Source of the DNA: 13-2-20CM-68-14 sp051955535
GTDB lineage: Bacteria > Actinomycetota > Thermoleophilia > Gaiellales > Gaiellaceae
Direction: 5' to 3'
Assembly (NCBI GenBank): GCA_051955535.1
Contig: JBQCGP010000029.1
Coordinates: forward strand, 62,001-126,000
DNA length: 64,000 bases
Shown here: one piece after another, positions 56,505 to 64,000 of the stretch
How positions within the stretch are numbered: position 1 is the stretch's first letter
How the letters are laid out: every line of letters begins with the position of its first letter
The notes under the pieces: model-generated
The model's input: the letters and a program-made list of their open reading frames with translations, nothing else
What the model was told of the DNA's origin: nothing
Database searches by the model: none
Translations under genes and position numbers: made by a program

Positions 56505-59051
56505 CTACTTCAGCGCCTCCGCGAAGCTGATCAGAAGTGAGCCCTGCTCCGCCGTGAGGCTGACGCCCACCTGCCGTTGGACCTTCATCTCGAACTCGTC
56601 GAGCTTCTTCACCCGCTTGGCGGCATTCTTCGCCTTCTCCGCCTCGGTCAGCTTCTGGTTGAGCTCCTGCGCCGCCTCCGGGTTCGAGCAGAACTCGCTG
56701 ACCACGTTCTCGAGCGAGGCGAACGTGACGCCGACCATGAACGTCGTCGAGCCCGAGCCCTCGTTGCCCGCGACGTCCTTCGCCGTCGCGCTGAGCGTGT
56801 GGCTGCCGAGCGCGAGCGACCACGCCGGCGCGTCGAGGTCCTTGCAAGTGTCGGAGTCGAGCCCTGATCCGGGCACCGGATCAGTCGCCGAGCAATTGAT
56901 CGTCACGTGCTGGTCGATGGTGTAGGAGCCGGCGTTTCCGGTGTACGTGATCACCGGCGGCGTGGCATCGCGCTTGATCGTCTCCGACACGTCGCCCGAC
57001 GAGCCGGTGACGATGTTGCTCGCGTTCGTCGTGGTCACGCCGCAAGAGCGCGTGAACGTCCCGTCCGTGGAGATCGTCTCGTCGAGGCAGCCGTTCTTCG
57101 TGACCGTCGAGCCGGTCGGCGGGATGGGGAAGCCGCTCCACGTCAGCGAGACGTCACTGGTGTACCAGCCGTTCTGCCCGTCCGGGCTCGCCGGGCTGAC
57201 CTGCGCGCAAGGGAACCCTTGGCCGTTCAGCCCCGGCCCGCTGAGCTGCGGCTTGTTGAGGCCGCCGCCGGCCGGGTAAGCGGTGTCGAACCATTGCGGG
57301 AAGAACTGGTCGAGGCGGGCATTGCAGGACGCGCTCTGTACCGGCAACCAGTGGCGGAAGACGGCCTCCTCCTGCGCCTCCGTAATCGACCCACCGCCGT
57401 ACCGGGTCTGGATCTGCTTCATCGCGGAGATCATCCGGTCCTTGCCGAGGATGTGCCACAGCGCGATGTAGGTGGCCGCCGGCCGGTTGTACGTGTTGGA
57501 CGTCGTGAAGAGATTGACGACGGTCGGGTTCGACGGCGCGGTGCTCCAGTTGCCGCCGCCCGTGCCGTAGGTCGCATTGAACTGATTGGTGAGGCTGGTC
57601 TCGAACGCGGCGTCGCCGGCCGGGGTGCCGAGCCCGCCCGCCGCGGTGGCCGCCGTCCGAGCGTTGTTGAGGTACTCACCGAGGCGCGCGAACCCCTCCT
57701 TCCAGAAGGTGAGGTTGAAGGCTGCCTCTGAGACGTTGTCGCCGAACCACTGGTGCATGTTCTCGTGGTTGAGCGTGCCAAGGTTGGTCCCGGTCGAGCC
57801 GCCGATCGTGCCGCCGGCGAAGGTGATCTTCGTCTGCATCTCCTCCTCGAAGCTCGCCGGAGGGATGCCGACGACGACGCCGGCCGTCGTGAATGGGTAC
57901 GGCCCGTTGAAGTTCGTCTGGAAGCCCGTGATGTCTTCCTGGTTGTCCATCGCGATCTTGTTGATCGCCTTGCGTGCGTCGGTGATCGAGTTGGCCTGGC
58001 CCTCGAAGTACTGAATGCCGGTCGTCGGGCTCGTGCGCGCGGTCAGGTCGTACGAGCCGATGCTGTTCTCGACCAGATAGCTGGCCACGTGCTCGGGCGA
58101 GTGCCAGTGCCAGGTCCAGGAGCCGCCCGGGAAGTTCGTGTCGGGTGGGTTGACCGAGGTGGGAGACACGGGTGCATAGGTGGTCCCGGTAGGCGGCGTC
58201 GTGCCAACGAGCTCCCCGTTCGCAATCGCCGTCTTGCCGACGTCGACCGTGTCGTAGAAGTCGTATGTCGGCTTGGCGCTCGGGTGGTTGTTGATCGGCA
58301 TCCAGGATGCCGTGCCGGCGGGCTCGGTCGTCACGAAGGCGCCGTCGTTCGGAGCAGCCGTCGTGTTGACGCGGAACCAGCCCTCGGTCGTCCCGTCACC
58401 GTCGAAATGCACGCCGGGCCGCCCCGCGTAGTCGATCGTGACCGTAAACGTCGTGCCGTCGGGAATCGGCGTCGAGGGCGTCACCACGAGTTTGTTGGCA
58501 GGACACTGCAAGCCGTTCTGCGCATTGGTGCCGACCTGGGGCGAGCAGGCAGGCGGGTTCGGATTGGTCGCGCTGACGGGGTTCACGTTCGAGATCGCGT
58601 GGGCCGCTGGGTCCGGGTCGTCCTGTCCGTTCGGGTCGCCTGGATAGGTGGGCTGCACGAACGCAAACGTGGCCGGGGACCCGTTTACCTCGACCGACTG
58701 GACCGTCATGTCAGGGCCGTCGGGCGAGCCGTTGAGGGCAGCCCGCTCGAAGTCGAAGCTCAGGTCGGTGAGGCACTGCGTCGAGCGGACGGTGAGGTCG
58801 ACGTGCGTGCCGGGGAGGAACGTGTTCGACAGCGCGTCGTAGTTCAAATGGACGTCGGTGTGGAGGCTCGTGTACCCGCCGTTGCCCTGGTCCGGATAGA
58901 CCCGGTCGCCGAAATGCGAGAGCGTGTGTGCGCCGGAGAAGCAGTTCGTGTCGGCGAGCGCGGACTTGCTGCCGGCCGAACCGGCCAATACCCCGAAGAA
59001 CACGGCGGTAGCGGCGACCGCCAGCACGTTGAGCCTGGACGAGGTCCCCAT
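56505..59051 (-). CDS. Exported M1-family zinc metallopeptidase
   Basis: 848 aa with a signal peptide (LNVLAVAATAVFFGVLAGSA). N-terminal beta-barrel of M1 peptidases to about 330; zinc site HENMHQWFGDNVSE (HExxH, about 427) with the third ligand Glu in TFWKEGFARLGEYLNN (about 450). The GxMEN-like element is FEEEMQTKI. A C-terminal Ig-like domain with disulphide pairs (CLDETISTDG, NCSATDPVPG, DSDTCKDLD) follows, then a coiled tail. Likely a secreted aminopeptidase acting outside the cell. Confidence 0.9.
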   Translation of the reverse strand: MGTSSRLNVLAVAATAVFFGVLAGSAGSKSALADTNCFSGAHTLSHFGDRVYPDQGNGGYTSLHTDVHLNYDALSNTFLPGTHVDLTVRSTQCLTDLSFDFERAALNGSPDGPDMTVQSVEVNGSPATFAFVQPTYPGDPNGQDDPDPAAHAISNVNPVSATNPNPPACSPQVGTNAQNGLQCPANKLVVTPSTPIPDGTTFTVTIDYAGRPGVHFDGDGTTEGWFRVNTTAAPNDGAFVTTEPAGTASWMPINNHPSAKPTYDFYDTVDVGKTAIANGELVGTTPPTGTTYAPVSPTSVNPPDTNFPGGSWTWHWHSPEHVASYLVENSIGSYDLTARTSPTTGIQYFEGQANSITDARKAINKIAMDNQEDITGFQTNFNGPYPFTTAGVVVGIPPASFEEEMQTKITFAGGTIGGSTGTNLGTLNHENMHQWFGDNVSEAAFNLTFWKEGFARLGEYLNNARTAATAAGGLGTPAGDAAFETSLTNQFNATYGTGGGNWSTAPSNPTVVNLFTTSNTYNRPAATYIALWHILGKDRMISAMKQIQTRYGGGSITEAQEEAVFRHWLPVQSASCNARLDQFFPQWFDTAYPAGGGLNKPQLSGPGLNGQGFPCAQVSPASPDGQNGWYTSDVSLTWSGFPIPPTGSTVTKNGCLDETISTDGTFTRSCGVTTTNASNIVTGSSGDVSETIKRDATPPVITYTGNAGSYTIDQHVTINCSATDPVPGSGLDSDTCKDLDAPAWSLALGSHTLSATAKDVAGNEGSGSTTFMVGVTFASLENVVSEFCSNPEAAQELNQKLTEAEKAKNAAKRVKKLDEFEMKVQRQVGVSLTAEQGSLLISFAEALK

Positions 59052-59105
59052 CTGATCTTCCCCCCTGCGTTGGAGTCGTCGGCAGGGAACTTCTATCGCA
59101 TCCCG

Positions 59106-59837
59106 TCAGTCTCCGGGCAAACGGATTCCGGCGGCTAGCTCGCGCAGCGCCGGAACCGGGTCGCTCACCGGCCGGGCGACGAATAGCACCACGCCATATC
59201 CGTCGGCGCCGGTCAGCGAGTCGACAAGTAGCTGCAGGCCGAGCGCGAGCGCAAAAGCTTTGTGGGCCTGCTCGCCGCCGAACGGGACGAGCTCTTCGGG
59301 CGCCGCCGCGCCGGTCAGCACGTCGCCGTAAGTGACAGCGCCCATCGAGACATCTGCGACGATCGGCTCGCCGTCTGAGCTTGGGATCGCGATCGCAAGC
59401 GGGTTCGTTCCGGCGAGCTTCGGGCCGCCGTCGGGGTGGCCGAGGCGCGCGGGCGACGTGGCGGTCAGCGCCGCGACGAGACCGCCTTCGGCGAGCTTCC
59501 GCACCCAATAGCCGAGCATCCCGGTCGGGAAGCAGTGCGCGGCGACGATCAGCCGGCCCCTGTCGGGCGGGTCCGCGACCTGCGCCTCGACGATCGCAGC
59601 GAGGACGAGATAGCCCAACGCGCCGCGGCCGTCCCAGCGCTCGTAGCCGCCCTCGGCGACCTCGATCTCCGGCTTTGCGTGCGGGTCGAGGTCCGGCAGC
59701 GTCGCCAGCCAGTCGACGCGCGAGAGCCCGTGACCCGTCTTGCCGCGACGTTCCGCTTCGAGAAAGTGATCGGCGAGCGTCGCCGCGTCCTCGGCCGAGA
59801 AGCCGAGCGCGCGAAGCTTGCCGGGAACGTCGGTCAG
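59106..59837 (-). CDS. Short Ldh-family oxidoreductase, CTG start
   Basis: 243 aa. EDAATLADHFLEAERRGKTG, HGLSRVDWL, GYERWDGRGALGYLVLAAIV, CFPTGMLGYWVRKLAEGGLV, TNPLAIAIPSSDGEPIVADV and GGEQAHKAFALALGLQLLVD are the malate/L-lactate dehydrogenase (Ldh_2) order. In-frame ATG, GTG or TTG starts are missing upstream of the conserved part; CTG at 59837 overlaps the mrp stop (CTGA), mirroring the ATGA/GTGA/TTGA overlaps used elsewhere here. Shorter than the usual 330-350 aa. Substrate unknown. Confidence 0.8.
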   Translation of the reverse strand: MTDVPGKLRALGFSAEDAATLADHFLEAERRGKTGHGLSRVDWLATLPDLDPHAKPEIEVAEGGYERWDGRGALGYLVLAAIVEAQVADPPDRGRLIVAAHCFPTGMLGYWVRKLAEGGLVAALTATSPARLGHPDGGPKLAGTNPLAIAIPSSDGEPIVADVSMGAVTYGDVLTGAAAPEELVPFGGEQAHKAFALALGLQLLVDSLTGADGYGVVLFVARPVSDPVPALRELAAGIRLPGD

Positions 59838-60913
59838 GAGAGAACCGGCAGCGCCTTGACGAACCCGACGCCCTGCTCTCGCCGCGTCTCGGCGACCGCG
59901 TCGGCGACCTTCGTGATCTCGGCTGCCGCCGGGGCGTTCGGATTCGTGCTGACGAGGGGCTCGCCCGAATCGCCGGCCTCGCGGAGCGCCGGGTCGAGCG
60001 GGATCGAGCCGAGCAGCGGCACGTGCAGGTCATCGGCGAGCTCCTGGCCACCGCCGGAGCCGAAGACGTCGCCGCTCATGTTCTCGATCACGCCGAGCAG
60101 GCGCATGTTCGTCTTCTGCGCCATCAGCGCCGCGCGGGCGGCGATCTCCTGCGCGAGCGGCTGCGGGGTCGTCACGATCAATGCCTCCGCGCGCGGGAGC
60201 AGCTGGCCGAGCGAGATCGACACATCCCCCGTGCCGGGGGGCATGTCGACGACGAGCGTGTCCAGCTCGCCCCAGTGGACGTCGGAGAGGAACTGCTCGA
60301 GTGCGCGGTGGAGCATCGGCCCTCGCCACATCACCGGGGAGTTGTCCTCGAGGAAGAAGCCGATCGACATCAGCTTCAGGTCGTCCTTTACAGGCGGGAC
60401 GATCATCTTGTCGACGACGACCGGCCGCTGGCGGATCCCGAGCAGGTGCGGGATCGAGTGGCCGTAGACGTCGGCGTCGAGGATCCCGACGCGCTGGCCG
60501 AGCGCGCCGAGGGCCGCCGCGAGGTTCACGGTCAGTGACGACTTGCCGACTCCGCCCTTGCCGCTCGCGACGGCGATCACACGGGTCGAGCGGTCGAGCG
60601 AGATGCCCTTCGTCCGCTCGGTGACCCCGCCGCGCAGCTTCGCGCTCAGCGCCGCCTTCTCCTCGGTCGACATGACGTCGAAATCGAGCGAGACGCGCTC
60701 GACGCCCGCAACCGGCGCGAGCGCCTGAGCGACCTGCTGCTCGAAGCTCGAGCGAAGCGGGCAACCCGCGACGGTGAGCGCGATCGTGACGGCAACGTCG
60801 CCGCCCTCGATCCGGACATCTCGGACCATGTCGAGCTCGGTGACCGGCCGCCGGAGCTCGGGGTCGATGACCTGCTCGAGTGCCTTGAGGATCTCGTCTC
60901 GCGAAGGCTCCAC
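59834..60913 (-). CDS. mrp: Mrp/NBP35-type iron-sulfur carrier ATPase
   Basis: 359 aa from GTG at 60913 (an ATG at 60946 overlaps the divergent gene and is less likely). N-terminal MIP18-like domain (EILKALEQVIDPELRRPVTE, then TVAGCPLRSSFEQQVAQALA) and a P-loop ATPase: ASGKGGVGKSSLTVNLA (deviant Walker A) and VVDMPPGTGDVSISLGQLLP (Walker B). The CxxC that would hold a cluster at the C-terminus is not seen, so cluster transfer activity is uncertain. Coupled to the Ldh-like gene. Confidence 0.92.
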   Translation of the reverse strand: MEPSRDEILKALEQVIDPELRRPVTELDMVRDVRIEGGDVAVTIALTVAGCPLRSSFEQQVAQALAPVAGVERVSLDFDVMSTEEKAALSAKLRGGVTERTKGISLDRSTRVIAVASGKGGVGKSSLTVNLAAALGALGQRVGILDADVYGHSIPHLLGIRQRPVVVDKMIVPPVKDDLKLMSIGFFLEDNSPVMWRGPMLHRALEQFLSDVHWGELDTLVVDMPPGTGDVSISLGQLLPRAEALIVTTPQPLAQEIAARAALMAQKTNMRLLGVIENMSGDVFGSGGGQELADDLHVPLLGSIPLDPALREAGDSGEPLVSTNPNAPAAAEITKVADAVAETRREQGVGFVKALPVLS

Positions 60914-60945
60914 GGCAACGAGCCTAGCAACGGTTAGATAGCTCA

Positions 60946-62037
60946 ATGACCTGGGTCGGTTTGGTAAGGCGGAACCTGCTGCGGCGGCCCGTGCGAACGG
61001 GGTTGACGACTGCGGGCGTGGCTCTCGGCGTCGGATTGATAGTCGCGTTGCTGTCAGTTACCGCGGGCGCCAAGGCAACGGCGGGTCAGCTGATCCACAT
61101 CGGTCGCGCCGATTTCGGGCTCTTTCAGGCAGGCGCTTCAGACCTGACGCTGTCCCGGCTGCCCTCCTCGCTCGCGTCGCAGGTGGCACGCGAGCCGGGT
61201 GTCGCCGAGGTCGGGCGGATCTACCTCTACGTGACGAACCAGGGGCTCGTCTTCGGTTTCGATCCGCACGAGTTTCCGGCACGGCGCCTCGTGATCACCC
61301 ACGGATCGCGCGCGAGAGGGGCCGAGGCGCTCGTCGGTGACGCCTACGCGCGGTCGAAGCATCTCGCGGTCGGCGACATGGTGCGGCTCGGCCGGCGCGA
61401 GTTCCGCCTCGCGGGCATCTTCCACACGGGCGACCCGTTCGAGGACGGCGGGATCGTGCTGCCGCTTCCGGTCGTTCAGCGGCTGGCGGGTCGGCTCGGC
61501 GACGTGACGACGATCTCGGTCGCCGTCTCACTCGGCGCGCGCCCGCACGACGTGGCGCGCCGGCTCGAACACGACTTTCCCGGCACGACGGCGGTGAGCG
61601 AGCCCGGCCAGGCCGTCCGGATCGACACCTCGAGCCGCGTGATCATCTCGACCGGCTGGATCATCTCGCTGCTCGCGTTGATCGTGGGTGGGATCGCGGT
61701 GACGAACACGATGGCGATGTCCGTGTTCGAGCGGATCCGTGAGATCGGGATCCTGCGCGCCGTCGGCTGGAGAACGGCCCGGATCGCAGCGCTGATCGTG
61801 TCCGAGGCGCTCGCGATCTGTCTGCTCGCGCTGGCTGTCGGGCTGGCGCTCGGCTACGCCGCGGCGCAAGTGTTCTCCGACCACGCAGAGGCGGGCTCGC
61901 TGCTCCAGCCCGACTTCACGGCCGGCGTCTTCGCGTGGGGCCTTGCGTTCGCCCTCGGGGTCGCGGTGCTCGGGGCGGCGTACCCGACGTGGCGGGCCGT
62001 GAGCCTCGCCCCCGTGGAGGCGCTCCGCCGCGAATGA
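60946..62037 (+). CDS. ABC transporter permease, FtsX/MacB type
   Basis: 363 aa. First helix near the N-terminus (GLTTAGVALGVGLIVALLSV), a periplasmic domain of about 200 residues (FRLAGIFHTGDPFEDGGIVL) and three more helices (WIISLLALIVGGIAVTNTMA, SEALAICLLALAVGLALGYA, FAWGLAFALGVAVLGAAYPT) with the closing ALRRE. The matching ATPase is convergent at 62137 and a lipoprotein lies beyond; together they look like a MacB/LolCDE-type exporter. Divergent from mrp. Confidence 0.88.
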   Translation: MTWVGLVRRNLLRRPVRTGLTTAGVALGVGLIVALLSVTAGAKATAGQLIHIGRADFGLFQAGASDLTLSRLPSSLASQVAREPGVAEVGRIYLYVTNQGLVFGFDPHEFPARRLVITHGSRARGAEALVGDAYARSKHLAVGDMVRLGRREFRLAGIFHTGDPFEDGGIVLPLPVVQRLAGRLGDVTTISVAVSLGARPHDVARRLEHDFPGTTAVSEPGQAVRIDTSSRVIISTGWIISLLALIVGGIAVTNTMAMSVFERIREIGILRAVGWRTARIAALIVSEALAICLLALAVGLALGYAAAQVFSDHAEAGSLLQPDFTAGVFAWGLAFALGVAVLGAAYPTWRAVSLAPVEALRRE

Positions 62038-62136
62038 CGCGGCGGTCTTCGGCACGAGCCGTTCCGCCGGGCCGCAGTGGACTGTCCACCCGAACTGCCA
62101 CGAACGGCCGGGTGTGGAAGAGAAGTCACGCTTTCG

Positions 62137-62826
62137 TCACACGGAAGAGGGCGCAACCCGCGAGGCGGGCTCTACGCTGCCGTCGCGGAGCCGTAGGACG
62201 CGATCGGCCTTTTGGCTCACCGCCTCGTCGTTCGTGACCAGGAGCACCGTCATCCGACGCTGGTCCCGCAACGCGAGCAACAGCCGCACGATCTGAGCAC
62301 CGGTTTCCGAGTCCAGCGCGCCCGTGGGCTCGTCCGCGAGCAGCAGCTGCGGCTCGTTCGCGAGGGCGCGCGCGATCGCCACCCGCTGGCGCTCTCCGCC
62401 CGAAAGCGTTGTCGGCGACGCGTCGGAGCGGCCCGCCAATCCGACCTCGTCGAGCAAGGCTCGGGCCCGCCGCTCGCGCTCGTGCCTGCCGACGCCGCGG
62501 CCGATCATCGAAATCTGGACGTTCTCCGCCGCCGACAGGGTCGGGATCAGGTTGTGGAACTGGAAGACGAACCCGACCGTTCCCGCCCGGTACTCGGCGG
62601 CGTCGAGTCGTGATAGCTCCTGGCCGCCGACCCTGATCGACCCCGCATCGGGGCGGTCGAGGGCCCCGATCAGATTCAGCAGCGTGCTCTTGCCCGACCC
62701 GGACGGGCCTGTCAGTGCGACGAAGTCGCCCGGCTGCAATCGCATCGAGACGCCCGAGAGCGCGCCGATCCGGCCGTTCTCGAACGCCTTGCTGACACCC
62801 TCGAGGACGACCTCGACGCCGCTCAA
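62137..62826 (-). CDS. ABC transporter ATP-binding protein, MacB/LolD type
   Basis: 229 aa from TTG overlapping the upstream stop (TTGA). Walker A GPSGSGKSTLLNLIG, Q-loop VFQFHNLIP, signature TLSGGERQRVAIARAL, Walker B LLLADEPTGALDSETG, H-loop replaced: LLVTNDEAVS has Asn where His is usual. This Asn substitution in the switch position is notable, since it may lower ATP turnover. Partner of the FtsX-like permease at 60946. Confidence 0.92.
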   Translation of the reverse strand: MSGVEVVLEGVSKAFENGRIGALSGVSMRLQPGDFVALTGPSGSGKSTLLNLIGALDRPDAGSIRVGGQELSRLDAAEYRAGTVGFVFQFHNLIPTLSAAENVQISMIGRGVGRHERERRARALLDEVGLAGRSDASPTTLSGGERQRVAIARALANEPQLLLADEPTGALDSETGAQIVRLLLALRDQRRMTVLLVTNDEAVSQKADRVLRLRDGSVEPASRVAPSSV

Positions 62827-63272
62827 CGCGGCCGGACCCAGTAGTTGATGGTCCGCGAGCTTCCCAGCGCGCGCACCGTTGCCCGGAACGTCAGCCGGTA
62901 CCCGCGCGACGCGGCCGGCCACTGTGCGAAGTCGCGATAGCGCCCGGAGAACGGGTAATCGCGGAGCTTGCGGGTGCTCGTCCCGACCTCCGCGATATGA
63001 GCCGTCCCGAGCGGATCGACGATCGCCACGGTCAGGCGACCGTGCAGGGGGCGCCCGGCGGGCGTCGTCGCGCGCACGACGTACCACCATTTCGTCGGCC
63101 CGACCCGCGGCGTGTGCGTCGGCGCGGACAGCGAGACGTGAAACCGCGCCGCGTGCAGCTGCGGCGAGGTACTGGGTGTCGTCGGCGCGGTGTTCTGCTC
63201 GGCGTGCTTCGTGCCCCCGCACCCCACGGCGCTGGCCATGAGCACGAGGACGACGAGTAGCCCAGGCCGCAT
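62823..63272 (-). CDS. Putative lipoprotein next to the ABC exporter
   Basis: 149 aa with a type II signal peptide (LLVVLVLMASAVGC, Cys about 18), a Thr/Pro linker and a beta-sandwich domain (WWYVVRATTPAGRPLHGRLT, then YRLTFRATVRALGSSRTINY). Its stop overlaps the TTG of the ATP-binding gene by 4 nt, so a role with the exporter, for example as its extracytoplasmic component, is likely. Confidence 0.75.
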   Translation of the reverse strand: MRPGLLVVLVLMASAVGCGGTKHAEQNTAPTTPSTSPQLHAARFHVSLSAPTHTPRVGPTKWWYVVRATTPAGRPLHGRLTVAIVDPLGTAHIAEVGTSTRKLRDYPFSGRYRDFAQWPAASRGYRLTFRATVRALGSSRTINYWVRPR

Positions 63273-63357
63273 GCCGCGATGCTAGTGACCCATCCAGCAA
63301 TGCATGCCGGCTTCTGGCCCGCGACCCAGAAACTCGGCGGCACCACTGGACGGGCCA

Positions 63358-64000
63358 CTAGACCTCGAGCCGCTCCCTGAGCCAAAGGCCGTTCCGCACC
63401 GCGAACCCCTCCCAGTCGTTGTTGAAGTACGCGTAGACGTCGACCTTGCGGCGCCACGCCTCGATCCGCCGCGCCCACTCCTCGAGCTCCGACTGCGAGT
63501 AGTTCCCGCGCCGGCCGCGCGAGCCGCGATGAAAGCGCACGTAGGTCCAGTCGGCGGTCAGCTCGTGCGCCTGGAACGGTCGGCGCGGATCGTCGCCGAT
63601 CACCAGAGCCGCACCGGCCGACCGCAGCAGCTCGTACACCTCCGGCGCGAACCAGCTCTCGTGACGGAACTCGAAGCAGTGGCGGCCGCGCGGCAGCCGA
63701 GCGAGCGCCTCGGCGAGGCGTTCGTCGTCGCGCCGGAAATTGCCCGGAAGTTGCCAGAGCACGGCACCTAGCTTCGGCGAGCGCGTGAGCGGCCCAATCC
63801 GTTCGTAGAACCTTCGCACGCCCTCGCCCAGGTCGCGAAGCCGTCGGATGTGCGTGATGTAGCGGCTCATCTTCACGGCGAACAGGAACCTCGGCGGACT
63901 CGTCTGCACCCAGTTCGCGACGACCTCCCGCCGCGGCAGCCGGTAGAAGGTCGCGTTCACCTCGACCGTGTCGAAGTGGCGCGCGTAGTGATCGAGCCAC
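63358..64000 (-). CDS. DUF72-family protein, N-terminus beyond the window
   Basis: At least 213 residues; the frame is open to the right edge (WLDHYARHFDTVEVNATFYR lies at the border), so the start is outside. WQLPGNFRRDDERLAEALAR, HCFEFRHESWFAPEVYELLR and VYAYFNNDWEGFAVRNGLWL are the DUF72 (YecE) hallmarks, a TIM-barrel-like family of unknown activity. Confidence 0.9.
   Translation of the reverse strand, partial: WLDHYARHFDTVEVNATFYRLPRREVVANWVQTSPPRFLFAVKMSRYITHIRRLRDLGEGVRRFYERIGPLTRSPKLGAVLWQLPGNFRRDDERLAEALARLPRGRHCFEFRHESWFAPEVYELLRSAGAALVIGDDPRRPFQAHELTADWTYVRFHRGSRGRRGNYSQSELEEWARRIEAWRRKVDVYAYFNNDWEGFAVRNGLWLRERLEV

Noticed and set aside
1..64000. CRISPR arrays, prophage, complete insertion sequences, rRNA.
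   Set aside because: No regularly spaced repeats, integrase, transposase, phage structural genes or rRNA sequence were seen.

Overview
The window is GC-rich, densely packed bacterial chromosome. Frequent GTG and TTG starts, 1-4 nt gene overlaps, a futalosine-type menaquinone gene, a CIRCE-controlled groESL operon and many large exported beta-propeller and subtilisin-like proteins point to a high-GC actinobacterium. The protein repertoire reminds me of the Thermoleophilia/Gaiellales group; that placement is inference from gene content, not a marker-gene result. I see no phage, complete insertion sequence, CRISPR array or rRNA operon. One tRNA gene is present.

Layout. Positions 1-4,750 hold housekeeping and regulatory genes: the 5' end of an mqnD-like gene, a DtxR/MntR-type regulator, an ornithine cyclodeaminase/mu-crystallin enzyme, a YetF-type membrane protein, a divergent winged-helix regulator and small Cys protein with a good promoter between them, tRNA-Arg and ygfZ. 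From 4,751 to 10,353 come a molybdopterin oxidoreductase, two tandem paralogous exported sialidase-fold proteins and an exported protein of unknown family. A stretch full of hairpins (10,354-10,637) precedes groEL and groES. Positions 12,739-21,675 are organised around lipoate: Nudix and ASCH proteins, a three-gene 2-oxoacid dehydrogenase operon (E1alpha, E1beta, E2), a VOC protein, lipB, an HD-GYP protein whose 3' end overlaps lipB, an exported protein and lipA. LipB and LipA supply the lipoyl group that the E2 lysine needs.

Positions 21,679-34,231 form an export island on the minus strand: two very large beta-propeller proteins, two S8 proteases, a lipoprotein and small secreted proteins. 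Several of its genes end in near-identical GGGCCGCC-CGGA-GGCGGCCC hairpins. Positions 34,432-39,450 hold fumC, a small zinc ribbon, a P1-family peptidase, a ferredoxin-NADP reductase-like flavoprotein, a lipoprotein and an IscA/ErpA-type Fe-S carrier. Positions 39,615-53,593 carry the complete 14-gene nuoA-N operon for respiratory complex I, whose quinone would be menaquinone if the mqnD assignment is right. Positions 53,600-64,000 hold an MBL-fold/DUF1028/cupin operon, an exported M1 metallopeptidase, a short Ldh-family oxidoreductase that appears to start at CTG inside the mrp stop, mrp, an ABC exporter with a lipoprotein, and a DUF72 gene cut by the window edge.

The most unusual signals are not genes. 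They are: a dispersed two-hairpin intergenic repeat (17,839; 35,787; a fragment at 53,595); perfect palindromes with a shared TGAAAACGC/GCGTTTTCA core, made of AT-rich codons, inside lipB and over the nuoE start codon; a 22-bp palindrome inside nuoM; a Shine-Dalgarno buried in a leader hairpin at 5,391; a 21-codon leader ORF in front of the TTG-started E2 gene; a palindrome abutting the -35 box of the 1,115-aa propeller gene; and a poly-G tract in that same gene that may be a sequence error.
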